Source: Candidatus Gastranaerophilales bacterium (GTDB taxonomy: Bacteria > Cyanobacteriota > Vampirovibrionia > Gastranaerophilales > Gastranaerophilaceae). Taken from it: a stretch of 48,771 bases of DNA. The stretch spans positions 1-48,771 of the forward strand of contig UNSK01000011.1 in NCBI GenBank assembly GCA_900552525.1, read 5' to 3'. The notes beneath the pieces were generated by a model, which worked only from the letters and a program-made list of their open reading frames with translations, did not search any database and was not told where the DNA came from. Position 1 is the first letter of the stretch; each line of letters begins with the position of its first letter. Shown piece by piece: positions 15,764 to 24,084 of the stretch. A program made the position numbers and the translations under genes.

Positions 15764-17494
15764 ATGAGAAGATTTAGAACATTTTTTAAATATTTTACAA
15801 AAAATAAAAAGGCTTTTCTTAAATATTCAGGGCTTTCTTTTATTGCAGGAATTCTAGAGCTTTTCGGAGTTGCGCTTACTTATCCGTTTATTATAAAACT
15901 CCTTGCTAAAGAACCTCAAGCCGGATTTTTTAATTCTCCACTTATTATAGGTCTGTCGATAATAACACTCTTTCTTGTCAAAAATGCTCTCATGATTTTT
16001 TACAATTATCTTCAGGCGAAATTCACTAAAAACATCGAAGCTGAACTAAATTTAAGCTTTATGAAATACTTTTTATCATCTTCTTATCAGGAGAGTTCAA
16101 AAATTTCTCTTGCTCAAAAAGAAAACATTCTAGGCTTTTTAATCCCTAATGTGATTAATAATTACATTCTGCGTCTTCTAAATCTTAACGTAAATTTCTT
16201 CATCTTCGGATTGATAACACTGTTTTTGATAATAAAATTTCCCGTCGCTACAGTAATAACAATGATTTTTGCTTTTGTAATTATTGGCCTTCAAAACTTA
16301 ATATTTAAACCGAAATTGTTAAAAATAGCCAATAGTCAGAGCCATGCTTCTGCAATGTATAACCAGCGTGCAAATGAAGCTATTCTGAATATCAAAAGTG
16401 TAAAGGTTTCAAATAACGAAAAGTTCTTTTTCGAAAACTACAAAACTGCGATATTTAACTTCTTTAAAATCAGCAGACAGGCGCTATTTTTCAATACTAT
16501 ACCGCCCTATGTAACAGAGCCTTTTATTATAATTCTGTTATTTGTTCTGCTATCTGTAATTACAATTGAAAACTTTTCTGAACCGGAAAAACTGGTTGCA
16601 TCATTTGCCGTTATCGTATCGGCTATATTCCGGCTTTCACCTACAATTGCAAGAATACAGGTTAATCTGAACGGGATTAATTCAGTTCTTTCAATGGTAG
16701 ATGAATTTCTTGCGCTTTGCAAAAAATTTGATATACAAAACGTAAAACCTCTTAAAACTCCTGATTACTATCAATTACAGGACAAAATTGAATTAAAAAA
16801 TGTTTCCTTCGGATATACAAAAGACAAGCAAGCCCTCAAAAATATTAACATTACAATAAAAAAAGGAGAATTTATCGGTATAGCCGGCCTTTCCGGCGCC
16901 GGAAAAACGACTCTTGCAGATATTATTGCAGGACTATTTGAACCTGATTGCGGCGAGTTTCTTGTTGACGGAAAAGCGCAGAATAAACCGCTTAAAATCG
17001 GGTATATCCCGCAAGAATTCTGCATTATTAATGGAAGTATTAAAGACAATGTTAGTTTTGGAGCTCCTGAAGCGGATTACAATTCTGTAGTTGACGCTTT
17101 AAAAAAAGCACAGCTTTACGACTTTATAATTGAGAACTACAAAGAAGGAATTGATGCAAATCCTTTTGTAGATTCTACAGGTTTCTCACAGGGCCAGAAA
17201 CAAAGACTTGCTATAGCAAGAGCGTTATACTCAAATCCGGATATTCTAATCCTGGATGAAGCAACATCCTCTCTTGATTTAAAGACAGAAGATGAAATCT
17301 GCAGTGTTTTAAACTCTCTTAAAGGTGAAAAAACAATTATAGCAATAGCACACCGATTATCAACAATAAAGTCTGCTGACAGAATTGTATTTATGAAAAA
17401 CGCTGAGATAAGAGATATCGCAGCGTTTGATGAACTTATTTCTAAAAATAAAGATTTTAAAGAGCTTGTAGAACTTTCTGAAATTACTAAATAA
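15764..17494 (+). CDS. ABC transporter, fused membrane and ATPase domains (PglK/MsbA-like flippase)
   Basis: Homodimeric exporter half of 576 residues. The membrane domain covers about residues 1-320 with six helices; the start (FFKYFTKNKKAFLKYSGLSF, then GILELFGVALTYPFI) resembles PglK-type lipid-linked oligosaccharide flippases. The ATPase part has Walker A GLSGAGKT, Q-loop YIPQEF, a signature loop FSQGQKQRLAIARAL (Q in place of the usual first G), Walker B ILILDEATS and H-loop IAHRLS. The likely substrate is a lipid-linked sugar or lipid, by inference. The start has no obvious ribosome binding site. A small minus-strand gene overlaps its last 8 bp. Confidence 0.9.
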   Translation: MRRFRTFFKYFTKNKKAFLKYSGLSFIAGILELFGVALTYPFIIKLLAKEPQAGFFNSPLIIGLSIITLFLVKNALMIFYNYLQAKFTKNIEAELNLSFMKYFLSSSYQESSKISLAQKENILGFLIPNVINNYILRLLNLNVNFFIFGLITLFLIIKFPVATVITMIFAFVIIGLQNLIFKPKLLKIANSQSHASAMYNQRANEAILNIKSVKVSNNEKFFFENYKTAIFNFFKISRQALFFNTIPPYVTEPFIIILLFVLLSVITIENFSEPEKLVASFAVIVSAIFRLSPTIARIQVNLNGINSVLSMVDEFLALCKKFDIQNVKPLKTPDYYQLQDKIELKNVSFGYTKDKQALKNINITIKKGEFIGIAGLSGAGKTTLADIIAGLFEPDCGEFLVDGKAQNKPLKIGYIPQEFCIINGSIKDNVSFGAPEADYNSVVDALKKAQLYDFIIENYKEGIDANPFVDSTGFSQGQKQRLAIARALYSNPDILILDEATSSLDLKTEDEICSVLNSLKGEKTIIAIAHRLSTIKSADRIVFMKNAEIRDIAAFDELISKNKDFKELVELSEITK

Positions 17495-17639
17495 CTCTTA
17501 TCTGATCCATTAATTTAGTAATTTTTTCTCTGAAAGCAGTATCAACAGGAGAAGATGTATAACCTTCAAGTCTAGCTGCTTCCTCACGTTCAATTAAATT
17601 CTTTTCCAAGAGAGCCAATTTTCTCATCGCAATGTTCAT
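17487..17639 (-). CDS. Small 50-aa protein, unknown function
   Basis: Encodes MNIAMRKLALLEKNLIERE followed by an Ala/Arg-rich stretch with GYTSSPVDTAF and a helical end LMDQIRVI. It is an amphipathic, probably all-helical protein. Support is strong for its size: AGGAGG sits 5 nt before ATG, and a good sigma-70 promoter lies just upstream. It converges with the ABC transporter, overlapping its stop by 8 bp. The end resembles short predicted DNA- or protein-binding regulators, but no family is recognised. Confidence 0.7.
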   Translation of the reverse strand: MNIAMRKLALLEKNLIEREEAARLEGYTSSPVDTAFREKITKLMDQIRVI

Positions 17640-17659
17640 AAAAACCTCCTAACCTTATA

Positions 17660-17688
17660 TATTTAACCTTACATATATATAAAGTCAA
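17660..17688 (-). promoter_or_regulatory. Sigma-70 promoter for the 50-aa gene
   Basis: On the minus strand, TTGACT (17688-17683) and TAAATA (17665-17660) are separated by exactly 17 nt. The predicted start near 17653 gives a short leader containing AGGAGG. The spacer holds the TATATATAAAG motif that also occurs upstream of 12904 and 22672. Confidence 0.65.
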
Positions 17689-17736
17689 TTTTTGATGGGA
17701 AATTGCGTCTTTTGTAAAGAAATATTAAGAAATTTA

Positions 17737-18120
17737 TTACCATTCAACTTTTTCTATCAGTTCAATTTCGTATCCGTCAGGGTCGTTGATAAATGCGATT
17801 TTAGAACCTTTGCCGTTTAAATCAAATGGTGGATAAAGATAATCATAACCAAGTTTTGCAATTTTTGCAGTAAAGGCATCAAGCGAGTCCACTGAAAAAG
17901 CAAAATGCCCGAAGCCGGTTCCAATGTTGTATCCGTTTTCTGGTGTTTCGTCGTTTACAGTCAGCTCAATTTGACAGGTATTTTCTTCATCTGTTAAAAA
18001 GTATAACCAGCAGTCTTCCAACCTCTTTTTGTGGTCGAGTTTCATATTCAATACTTCGGTATAAAATTTTAAAGACGCATCAATATCTTTAACTCTAATC
18101 ATTGTGTGCAAAAATTTCAT
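17737..18120 (-). CDS. Glyoxalase I / VOC family protein (GloA-like)
   Basis: 127-residue metalloenzyme-fold protein of the lactoylglutathione lyase type, which isomerises the methylglyoxal-thiol adduct. It starts MKFLHTMIRVKDIDASLKFY. The four expected metal ligands can be placed at His5, Glu52 (QIELT), His72 (GHFAFSV) and Glu118 (DGYEIELIE), the same spacing as GloA. Length is normal. It is divergent from the thioesterase gene 44 bp away. The thiol partner may not be glutathione in an anaerobe, so the physiological substrate is uncertain. Confidence 0.88.
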   Translation of the reverse strand: MKFLHTMIRVKDIDASLKFYTEVLNMKLDHKKRLEDCWLYFLTDEENTCQIELTVNDETPENGYNIGTGFGHFAFSVDSLDAFTAKIAKLGYDYLYPPFDLNGKGSKIAFINDPDGYEIELIEKVEW

Positions 18121-18149
18121 ATGCCCTCCTTTTTTTATTGATTATATCA

Positions 18150-18158
18150 TGCTAGAAT
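18150..18158 (+). promoter_or_regulatory. Extended -10 six nt before the thioesterase ATG
   Basis: TGC-TAGAAT ends 6 nt before ATG 18165. The transcript would start at or within 1-2 nt of the start codon, i.e. leaderless; no ribosome binding site is present. Confidence 0.6.
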
Positions 18159-18164
18159 AGACAT

Positions 18165-18584
18165 ATGAAACATACATTTGAACAAAAAGTTTATTATTCT
18201 GATACTGATGCATACGGTGTTGTATGGCACGGTTCTTATCTTAGATGGCTTGAAATGGGCAGGGTTGAATACTGCGAAGACTTAGGGCTTAATCTTATTG
18301 AATTAGAAAAACAAGACATTGTAATGCCTGTTACAAATATGAATATTAGATACAAAGCATCTGGACGGCTTAATGATATAGTTGTTGTTGATACATGGAT
18401 AAAAAAAATTACGCCGGTTACTGTTGTATTTGAACAGACGATAAAAAATAAAGACAGCGGGAAATTATTTATTCAGGCTGAATTCGAGGTTGTGGCAATA
18501 CGTAATAATGGAAGTCTGCACAGAAGAATGCCTGAAGTTTTAAAAAACGCATTTGAGAAGGTTTTATCATCATGCCCCGTTTAA
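18165..18584 (+). CDS. ybgC: Acyl-CoA thioesterase, YbgC/4HBT family
   Basis: Hotdog-fold thioesterase of 139 residues that hydrolyses acyl-CoA. The signature YYSDTDAYGVVWHGSYLRWLE contains the catalytic Asp (Asp15) and the following His22, as in 4-hydroxybenzoyl-CoA thioesterases and YbgC. It is the first gene of a three-gene plus-strand run with a pseudouridine synthase and coaE, each overlapping the next by 12-26 bp. No Tol-Pal genes are nearby, so the name reflects family similarity only. Confidence 0.88.
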   Translation: MKHTFEQKVYYSDTDAYGVVWHGSYLRWLEMGRVEYCEDLGLNLIELEKQDIVMPVTNMNIRYKASGRLNDIVVVDTWIKKITPVTVVFEQTIKNKDSGKLFIQAEFEVVAIRNNGSLHRRMPEVLKNAFEKVLSSCPV

Positions 18585-19333
18585 ACAAATACATAGCATC
18601 AACGGGAATTTGCTCCAGAAGGAAAGCTGATGAACTTATTCTGGCAGGAAGAGTTCGCGTAAATGATCAAAAAGTTGAGCTCCTTGGTTTTCACGTACGT
18701 GAAAAGGACAAAGTTTATATAGACGGCAAGCTTGTTAAACCGCAAAAGCTTGATTATTACAAATTTTATAAACCGGCAGGATACATTACAACTGCTGATG
18801 ATGAAAAAAACAGAAAAACTATTTACGACCTTATTCCGGAAGAGCTTCATCATCTCAAACCCGTAGGAAGACTCGATAAGGATTCTACAGGATTAATTAT
18901 TCTCACCAATGACGGTGAATTTATTAATGAAATGACACATCCGTCTATAAAAGTTCCAAAAGTTTATCTTGTCCACATTGATGGCAGATTTACAGCTGAA
19001 AATGCTGAAAAAATGCTTAATGGCATAGTTATTGAAACAGATTCCGGCGAGAAAAAAACAGCTTATGCAGAAACTCTTCCGATAGAAGTCAACTCAAAAA
19101 GCTCGGAAATACAGGTTGTTCTCTATCAGGGAATTAACAGACAAATCAGAAAAATGTTTGCAAAACTGGGGTTTGAAGTTAAAAGTTTAAAGAGAATACA
19201 GCATGCAACTCTCACGCTTGAAGGACTTAAAAGAGGACAGATAAAGGCAATTAAGCCTAAGCAGGTTAAAGAGCTTAAAGGATATATTGCAAAAATTAAG
19301 AGGGAATATGCTCAAAATAGCAATAACGGGTAA
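18572..19333 (+). CDS. RsuA/RluB-type pseudouridine synthase
   Basis: Modifies a uridine in 16S or 23S rRNA. The 253 residues start with an S4 RNA-binding domain (MPRLNKYIASTGICSRRKAD, about 1-60), followed by the catalytic domain with GRLDKDSTGLIILTNDGE holding the conserved Asp, and QGINRQIRKMFAKLGFEVKSL. The C-terminal tail is Lys-rich. It resembles RluB (23S position 2605 in E. coli) more than RsuA, but the target is not provable from sequence. It overlaps the thioesterase by 13 bp. Confidence 0.9.
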   Translation: MPRLNKYIASTGICSRRKADELILAGRVRVNDQKVELLGFHVREKDKVYIDGKLVKPQKLDYYKFYKPAGYITTADDEKNRKTIYDLIPEELHHLKPVGRLDKDSTGLIILTNDGEFINEMTHPSIKVPKVYLVHIDGRFTAENAEKMLNGIVIETDSGEKKTAYAETLPIEVNSKSSEIQVVLYQGINRQIRKMFAKLGFEVKSLKRIQHATLTLEGLKRGQIKAIKPKQVKELKGYIAKIKREYAQNSNNG

Positions 19334-19826
19334 TATTGCATCTGGAAAAAGCCAGGTTGAAAAATTTATTTCCGAAAAATATACAGTCTATGATGCAGAC
19401 AAAATTGCACATCAAATCCTTGGCAATGTTGACAGAAAAAAGCTTGGTGAAAAAGTTTTTTCAGACCCTGCTGCAAGAAAGAAACTTGAAGAGTTTATTC
19501 ACCCGAAGGTTAAAGATGAAATTTTAAAAATTTTTGAACAGAATTTGAACGTTGTCTTTATCTCAATTCCGCTTCTGTTTGAAACAGGATTTGATTCTCT
19601 GTTTGATAAAATTATTTTCGTGCAGTGTGATGACGATATAAGACTGCAAAGACTTATGCAAAGGAATGATTTCACAGAAGAACAGGCGTTAAAAAGGATG
19701 AATGCTCAACTGCCCCAAAACGAAAAAATGCAAAAATCAGATTTTATAATTTACAACAATTCATCATTAGAAAATTTAGAAAAGCAGGTATTAATACTTG
19801 TTAGAGAGCTTTCTAGCCTTATATAA
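19308..19826 (+). CDS. coaE: Dephospho-CoA kinase
   Basis: Last step of coenzyme A synthesis: phosphorylates the 3'-hydroxyl of dephospho-CoA. 172 residues from ATG 19308, chosen because GAGGGA precedes it and MLKIAITGNIASGKS is the normal start; the frame is open 21 bp further upstream. P-loop GNIASGKS at residues 8-15, the DADKIAHQI substrate motif, HPKVKDEI and IPLLFETGF are all present. It is slightly short for the family. It overlaps the pseudouridine synthase by 26 bp, and its 3' end overlaps the converging MFS gene by 36 bp. Confidence 0.92.
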   Translation: MLKIAITGNIASGKSQVEKFISEKYTVYDADKIAHQILGNVDRKKLGEKVFSDPAARKKLEEFIHPKVKDEILKIFEQNLNVVFISIPLLFETGFDSLFDKIIFVQCDDDIRLQRLMQRNDFTEEQALKRMNAQLPQNEKMQKSDFIIYNNSSLENLEKQVLILVRELSSLI

Positions 19827-21023
19827 TTCAAACACGCTCAGCAGAAAAAACAGCCCGAATACTGCAAGGTAAGATTGATTAGAGTACACAAGAACGTTTC
19901 CGCTTTTTTCCGGCTCAAAAAGGTTTAATAAAAATCCCATTGCTGTGCCCAGAAGTCCTACCATTGTAAAAAAGCAAAAATTCATAATGCTGACAGCAGT
20001 TCCAGAAACCATTTTTCGATTGGTTAAATGCAGCACCGGAACAAGAAGCGAAGTTAAGCTTGCATTGGCAGCTAAAATAAAGAATATTACTGCAATAAAA
20101 TAAGTTCTTATTTCAAATATCAAACACAAACATATTATTAAAAGGCTTACAAAAGTTATTACAGCGGCATTTTTAAGAAATATTACTCTGTGGTTATGGC
20201 ACATTTTGCAGAAAGAAGCATTTATAATATTGAAGATTGCAGCAATTACAGCCATTAGAGATAAGACCATTGCAGCCTTTGAGGCAGGCATAAGACAAAA
20301 ATCTTCAAGGAACTTCTTACCGATAATAGCCTGTATTGAATAAGAAATTCCAAAGTTGCAGCAGGCAAAACTGAATAAATTACGATTGTGTTTTTTGTGA
20401 AGAACCAATCTGAAAGGCAATGTCCTTAGCTTTACTGTTCTGTTAATGGCCGGGAATTCAATATGCCTTGATAAAAGTGCAAACAAAATAACACCGGCAA
20501 GAATTACAAACCCGAGTATTACAAGAATTTCACGCCAGTTAATATACTGCATCAGAAACACAAACGGAGCATTAGCTGCAATACCTCCTGCATAGCCAAT
20601 ACAAAGCATTACAGAGATTGCAATACCAAAATTTTTATCAGAAAAACACCCTTTGAGTTCTCTTATAAGACTTAGATAAAAAGTACTCCCGCCAAGCCCC
20701 ACAAGAACTCTCGAAAAATACATAAGAGGTAAATTAGATGATATCGGAAACAAAAGTGCACCTAAACCTAGAATAATCCCGCCGGTAAGCATTATTCTTA
20801 ACCCGCCGTACCTGTCAACCAGAACCCCTATCACAAGCTGGTTAAAGGCATAAATGTACATAAAAATTGCACCAAATGCTGTTATATATGGTGCACTTAC
20901 ATTTAACTCATGCTGCAATAAATCAAATACAGCTCCGGGAATTGCTATTCTTTGAAAGTTTGCAAAGAAATAAAACAATGAGCCGATGAATATTAATGCG
21001 TACAGTATACCCTTCTTTTTCAT
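19791..21023 (-). CDS. Major facilitator superfamily transporter
   Basis: 410-residue membrane transporter with about 12 hydrophobic segments. The loop 2-3 signature GVLVDRYGGLRIMLTGG and the helix-4 motif SRVLVGLGGSTFYLSLIRELKG identify the MFS fold. The start at 21023 (MKKKGILYALIFIGSLFYFF) follows AGAGGT; an upstream in-frame start would add a polar leader rich in Arg. Substrate unknown; the organisation is like sugar-phosphate or organic anion porters. It converges on coaE with a 36-bp overlap, so the last codons of one gene lie in the other. Confidence 0.88.
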   Translation of the reverse strand: MKKKGILYALIFIGSLFYFFANFQRIAIPGAVFDLLQHELNVSAPYITAFGAIFMYIYAFNQLVIGVLVDRYGGLRIMLTGGIILGLGALLFPISSNLPLMYFSRVLVGLGGSTFYLSLIRELKGCFSDKNFGIAISVMLCIGYAGGIAANAPFVFLMQYINWREILVILGFVILAGVILFALLSRHIEFPAINRTVKLRTLPFRLVLHKKHNRNLFSFACCNFGISYSIQAIIGKKFLEDFCLMPASKAAMVLSLMAVIAAIFNIINASFCKMCHNHRVIFLKNAAVITFVSLLIICLCLIFEIRTYFIAVIFFILAANASLTSLLVPVLHLTNRKMVSGTAVSIMNFCFFTMVGLLGTAMGFLLNLFEPEKSGNVLVYSNQSYLAVFGLFFLLSVFELYKARKLSNKY

Positions 21024-21123
21024 ACCTCTGTTAAGATACCGCCAACAAACGCGCCTGTCAATAAAATGCAATTCAAGACTTACAAATATTTAATAACTAA
21101 GTTATAATAAAATTGGAGGGAAT

Positions 21124-21813
21124 ATGAAAAAGTTTTTATTTTTAGCGGGAATGATATTTTTGCTGTCCCCTGCATTTGCAAACGAACCAGCACTGCTGCA
21201 GATTAGAAGCATTCAGAGTCAGATTGATGACTGCGGTGCAAAAATATTGAACGCAAACCAGATTACTAAACCTGTTATTTTCGTTTATGACAATGAGGAT
21301 AAAAAGTTAAAACTTGAATTTGATAAAACCCTTACCAAACATCAAATAGTTGTGTATGCAGATTCATACAAATCAATTGAAAATGATGATGAGCTTGCAG
21401 CTTTTCTTGCAAGAGATATTGCTCTGGCCGCAAGATCTTACGATGGAGTTTTTAACGGCTGGTTAAGGTCTATACAAATTAAGGCTGCACCTAAAAAGTT
21501 TGAAATCGTTGCAGATAAAATCGCCGTTGATTATATGGTAAAGGCCGGCTACAACCCGATTGCATTAATAACATTTATTCAAAAAACTGTTCCCCAGAAA
21601 AGATACGATACAATCTCTACTAAAAATTTAACCTCTAAACGACTGGCACATATTTACGAATATATTTACACTAAGTACCCTTATTATTTAATAAATAATG
21701 AATATTTAGAAAACGTTCATTACCAAAATTTCTTGCTGACATCACAAAACAACCGCAGGATGCTGGAAGAAAAGGTCAAAAATAATTCAAGGGAGATACT
21801 TAAATATGAATAA
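21124..21813 (+). CDS. Secreted M48-like protein lacking the HExxH zinc motif
   Basis: 229 residues with a signal peptide (about 1-19, cleavage near AFA-N). The layout follows the M48 peptidase core: DDELAAFLARDIALAARSYDG sits where M48 has ELAAVLAHEIGHVxxRH, with HExxH replaced by RDIAL (97-101), and FEIVADKIAVDYMVKAGYNP (126-145) matches the E-x-x-AD-x-x-A segment that supplies the third zinc ligand. Two zinc histidines and the catalytic Glu are therefore missing. I infer an inactive, exported pseudopeptidase, possibly a binding or scaffold protein. GGAGG precedes the ATG. It overlaps the next secreted protein by 8 bp. Confidence 0.75.
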   Translation: MKKFLFLAGMIFLLSPAFANEPALLQIRSIQSQIDDCGAKILNANQITKPVIFVYDNEDKKLKLEFDKTLTKHQIVVYADSYKSIENDDELAAFLARDIALAARSYDGVFNGWLRSIQIKAAPKKFEIVADKIAVDYMVKAGYNPIALITFIQKTVPQKRYDTISTKNLTSKRLAHIYEYIYTKYPYYLINNEYLENVHYQNFLLTSQNNRRMLEEKVKNNSREILKYE

Positions 21814-22366
21814 ATTTATATTAACAGTATTTTCTTTGATAGCAATAACTATCCCGGCAAATGCACTTATTCAGGATGATTTTGCACAAAGAACTGTTAC
21901 ATCTTTTTCTATACCTGAAACAAATCTTGAATATAATTACAATGACACTAGTATTGTGCCAATAAAGCTGCACGTTGTAGACAAAATTCGTTCCGAAAAA
22001 AATCTTTATGAAGGGCAGATAATAAACTTTCAAGCAGCCCAAACAGCTGTTTATAATGGAGAAATCATTATAAAACGCGGTACAATAGTGTCGGCTAAAG
22101 TAGAAACTATTATTGCCAACGGCATGAACGGGATACCGGCAAGCGTAATTTTTGGCAGCTTTCAAATACCTAATATAGAAAACAACAGATTATCACCTTC
22201 TTATGAAAAATACGGACTTGATTTAAGTCTTCTCGTGTATCCCATCAAGTGGGCGTTAACAATACTTCCGCCAACAGGCTCTTTGACAAATTTTATTAAA
22301 GGAGGACACGTAAAAATTTCTCCGAAAGAAGATATTGTGATTTATTACCACCCGAACTGGACATAA
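21806..22366 (+). CDS. Secreted protein of unknown function
   Basis: 186 residues with a signal peptide (MNKFILTVFSLIAITIPANA, about 1-20). The mature part is beta-rich, with GQIINFQAAQTAVYNGEIII and KRGTIVSAKVETIIANGMNG, reminiscent of the small beta-sandwich or SH3-like segments of envelope proteins, then a hydrophobic patch IKWALTILPPTGSL. I do not recognise a family. It overlaps the M48-like gene by 8 bp and is coupled to it, so the two probably work together in the envelope. A terminator follows. Confidence 0.8.
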   Translation: MNKFILTVFSLIAITIPANALIQDDFAQRTVTSFSIPETNLEYNYNDTSIVPIKLHVVDKIRSEKNLYEGQIINFQAAQTAVYNGEIIIKRGTIVSAKVETIIANGMNGIPASVIFGSFQIPNIENNRLSPSYEKYGLDLSLLVYPIKWALTILPPTGSLTNFIKGGHVKISPKEDIVIYYHPNWT

Positions 22367-22408
22367 AAAAAAGGAATCCTTGTTGAAGAATTCCCATGAT
22401 TGTTTTTT
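22364..22408. terminator. Bidirectional terminator between convergent genes
   Basis: Stem GGAATCCTT / AAGAATTCC with one mismatch (22373-22381 with 22386-22394) and loop GTTG. It has eight As before it (22365-22372, a T-run on the minus strand) and a TGTTTTTTG stretch after it. It ends both the secreted-protein pair and the RHH gene. Confidence 0.6.
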
Positions 22409-22480
22409 GTTTTGATTTGCAATCTTATACTCTGTCTTTCCTCGTATTCTAACTAAATCCCCTCTGAGGTAAATGCAAAT

Positions 22481-22672
22481 TTACCCCTCTAGTAGCGCCT
22501 CTAAAATCCTAGCATTCTTGTCAGCTAACGTATTATTACGCACCTGAGAGCGTGTAATGTAGCTTCTCAAAGCTTCTCTAATAAGCTCTGAACGTGATCT
22601 GCTTTCGTTCTCTGCAACTTCGTCAATCTTGCCCAAAAAACTTTCAGGCATTGAAATCAATACTCTAGCCAT
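22481..22672 (-). CDS. Solo ribbon-helix-helix (CopG-type) regulator
   Basis: 63-residue DNA-binding protein: the beta strand ARVLISMPESFLGKID, then helix A (EVAENESRSRSELIREALRSYI) and a short charged tail. This is the RHH fold found in CopG, antitoxins and NikR-type regulators. There is no toxin gene beside it: the flanking ORFs are a secreted protein and a PurD-like gene. AAAGGAG precedes the ATG. The upstream region has an AT-rich motif TACTTTATATATATAC, shared with the 12904 gene, that is a possible operator for autoregulation. Confidence 0.88.
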   Translation of the reverse strand: MARVLISMPESFLGKIDEVAENESRSRSELIREALRSYITRSQVRNNTLADKNARILEALLEG

Positions 22673-22784
22673 TGTGTGTACTCCTTTTATCCTCTATATA
22701 CTTGTTTTGTGTCTTGTATATATATAAAGTATTTTCAAATTATAAAATTGCCTATTTTATTATCTATTATTAAGAATTGTTAAG

Positions 22785-24023
22785 CTAAAATTTACTTCTA
22801 CATATATCTTTTCTGTATGAAACGGACTTAAATTCAATCTCCGCGGCTTCACTATACATTTTAGAAACCGCAGCTGCTGCAGTTGCCGCTGTTGTTGTAA
22901 TCATTAACACAGGGCCTGCATTTGCTTCGTATTCAAGATACTTATTCTTAATAACTGACGGATAAAAAACGATATTTGTATCGTCATCCAGATTATCCAG
23001 CCCGTTAATAATATTCTCAATATTTTGCTTATTTTTACAATTTAAAACCAGAGAAGCTGCAAATTTATCATTCAGTCTAATTGTATCTGCTTCGTCACTA
23101 AAAGAGCCAATAATGCAAGAGTCAAAAAGTTCATACAAATCTTCATCAAGAATTTCCAGAATGGCAGAAGCATCACAATCCTGCATAAATGAATGCCAGC
23201 CCAGCACAAATATCTTGCCATCATCAGTCAAAACACCATTTACTCCGAGTATACCAAGGTAGGGATTACCTTCAATCTCTAAATAATCTAATGTTGGATA
23301 AATAACATTATCCATTAAATAGTATTCCTGCTCGATTGTTAACTTATAATTTGGAGCACAAGCCCCCATTCCGCTTGTAAGCTGTCCGCCATTACCTTCA
23401 AGAGAGTGTTTGTACGTTATAGAAGAACCCATTGGAAGAGCTTTATAGCCATCTGTAACTGTATAGAAAGAAAACGGCGTTCCATAGATATAATCTTCAA
23501 TTATTATTCGTTTATTTTTTTCAATAAAACTTGCATCTACCGCAGGTTTTGCCGTCTGATATGAGGTAAAAATGGCTGCACTGTTAGATGCGTCAGTCTT
23601 TAGCAAAAATGGTATTTTTTGATTTTTAATATAATCAAGCACCATATTTTGTTTTTCAAAAATACCAAATTTTGGTGTTGGAATTCGAAGTTTATACAAA
23701 ACTTTCTTTGCAAGAGCTTTATCAAACACAATATTAGAAGCTTTCTGAGCCGGTGCAAAGATTTTTTGGCCGTTATTATTAAATATTTCTGCGATATTTG
23801 ATTTTAAAGCTTGAGCAGAAATTGGAATTGTCATATCAATACCGTTTTCCATTACAAATTCCAGAAGCTCAGTTACATTATCCTCTCTAATATCAAGACA
23901 ATTGGTAAATTCTTTTAACGTATCGCTTGAAGGTGTAACATAAACTTCATGCTTTTCTGACAATTTTTTAGCTAGAGCGTATTCCTTTGCTCCATTCCCG
24001 ATAATTAAAATTTTCTTACTCAT
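22785..24023 (-). CDS. Degenerate PurD-like (ATP-grasp) protein
   Basis: 412 residues along the whole length of phosphoribosylamine-glycine ligase, but with altered key sites. The N-terminus IGNGAKEYALAKKL replaces the usual GxGREHAL; the ATP-grasp loop normally holding GKGV reads LLKTDASNSAAIF (140-152); and the C-terminal Mg/ATP ligand block FNxRFGDPE is replaced by VLGWHSFMQDCDASA (273-287). The GMGA loop remains (SGMGACAPN, 217-225). I infer a paralogue that has lost GAR synthetase activity, with another role. A true purD should exist elsewhere. ATG 24023 has an extended -10 six nt upstream. Confidence 0.7.
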   Translation of the reverse strand: MSKKILIIGNGAKEYALAKKLSEKHEVYVTPSSDTLKEFTNCLDIREDNVTELLEFVMENGIDMTIPISAQALKSNIAEIFNNNGQKIFAPAQKASNIVFDKALAKKVLYKLRIPTPKFGIFEKQNMVLDYIKNQKIPFLLKTDASNSAAIFTSYQTAKPAVDASFIEKNKRIIIEDYIYGTPFSFYTVTDGYKALPMGSSITYKHSLEGNGGQLTSGMGACAPNYKLTIEQEYYLMDNVIYPTLDYLEIEGNPYLGILGVNGVLTDDGKIFVLGWHSFMQDCDASAILEILDEDLYELFDSCIIGSFSDEADTIRLNDKFAASLVLNCKNKQNIENIINGLDNLDDDTNIVFYPSVIKNKYLEYEANAGPVLMITTTAATAAAAVSKMYSEAAEIEFKSVSYRKDICRSKF

Positions 24024-24029
24024 AGGCTA

Positions 24030-24038
24030 ATTGTATCA
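24030..24038 (-). promoter_or_regulatory. Extended -10 six nt before the PurD-like ATG
   Basis: On the minus strand TGA-TACAAT then TAGCCT then ATG. The spacing implies transcription starting at the start codon. It lies directly downstream of the aldolase terminator, so this gene has its own promoter. Confidence 0.6.
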
Positions 24039-24080
24039 TAAAAATATGGGCATACCTAACGGTTCTGCCCATATTTTTTA
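24039..24080. terminator. Aldolase terminator, bidirectional
   Basis: Perfect 12-bp stem (24041-24052 with 24066-24077, core TATGGGCA / TGCCCATA), with an inner ACC/GGT pair in the loop. T-runs flank both sides. On the minus strand it ends the aldolase transcript just before the PurD-like promoter. Confidence 0.85.
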
Positions 24081-24084
24081 CTAT

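Noticed and set aside
22481..22672. Toxin-antitoxin pair at the RHH gene
   Set aside because: No toxin-sized ORF is next to it on the same strand; neighbours are a secreted protein and a PurD-like gene.
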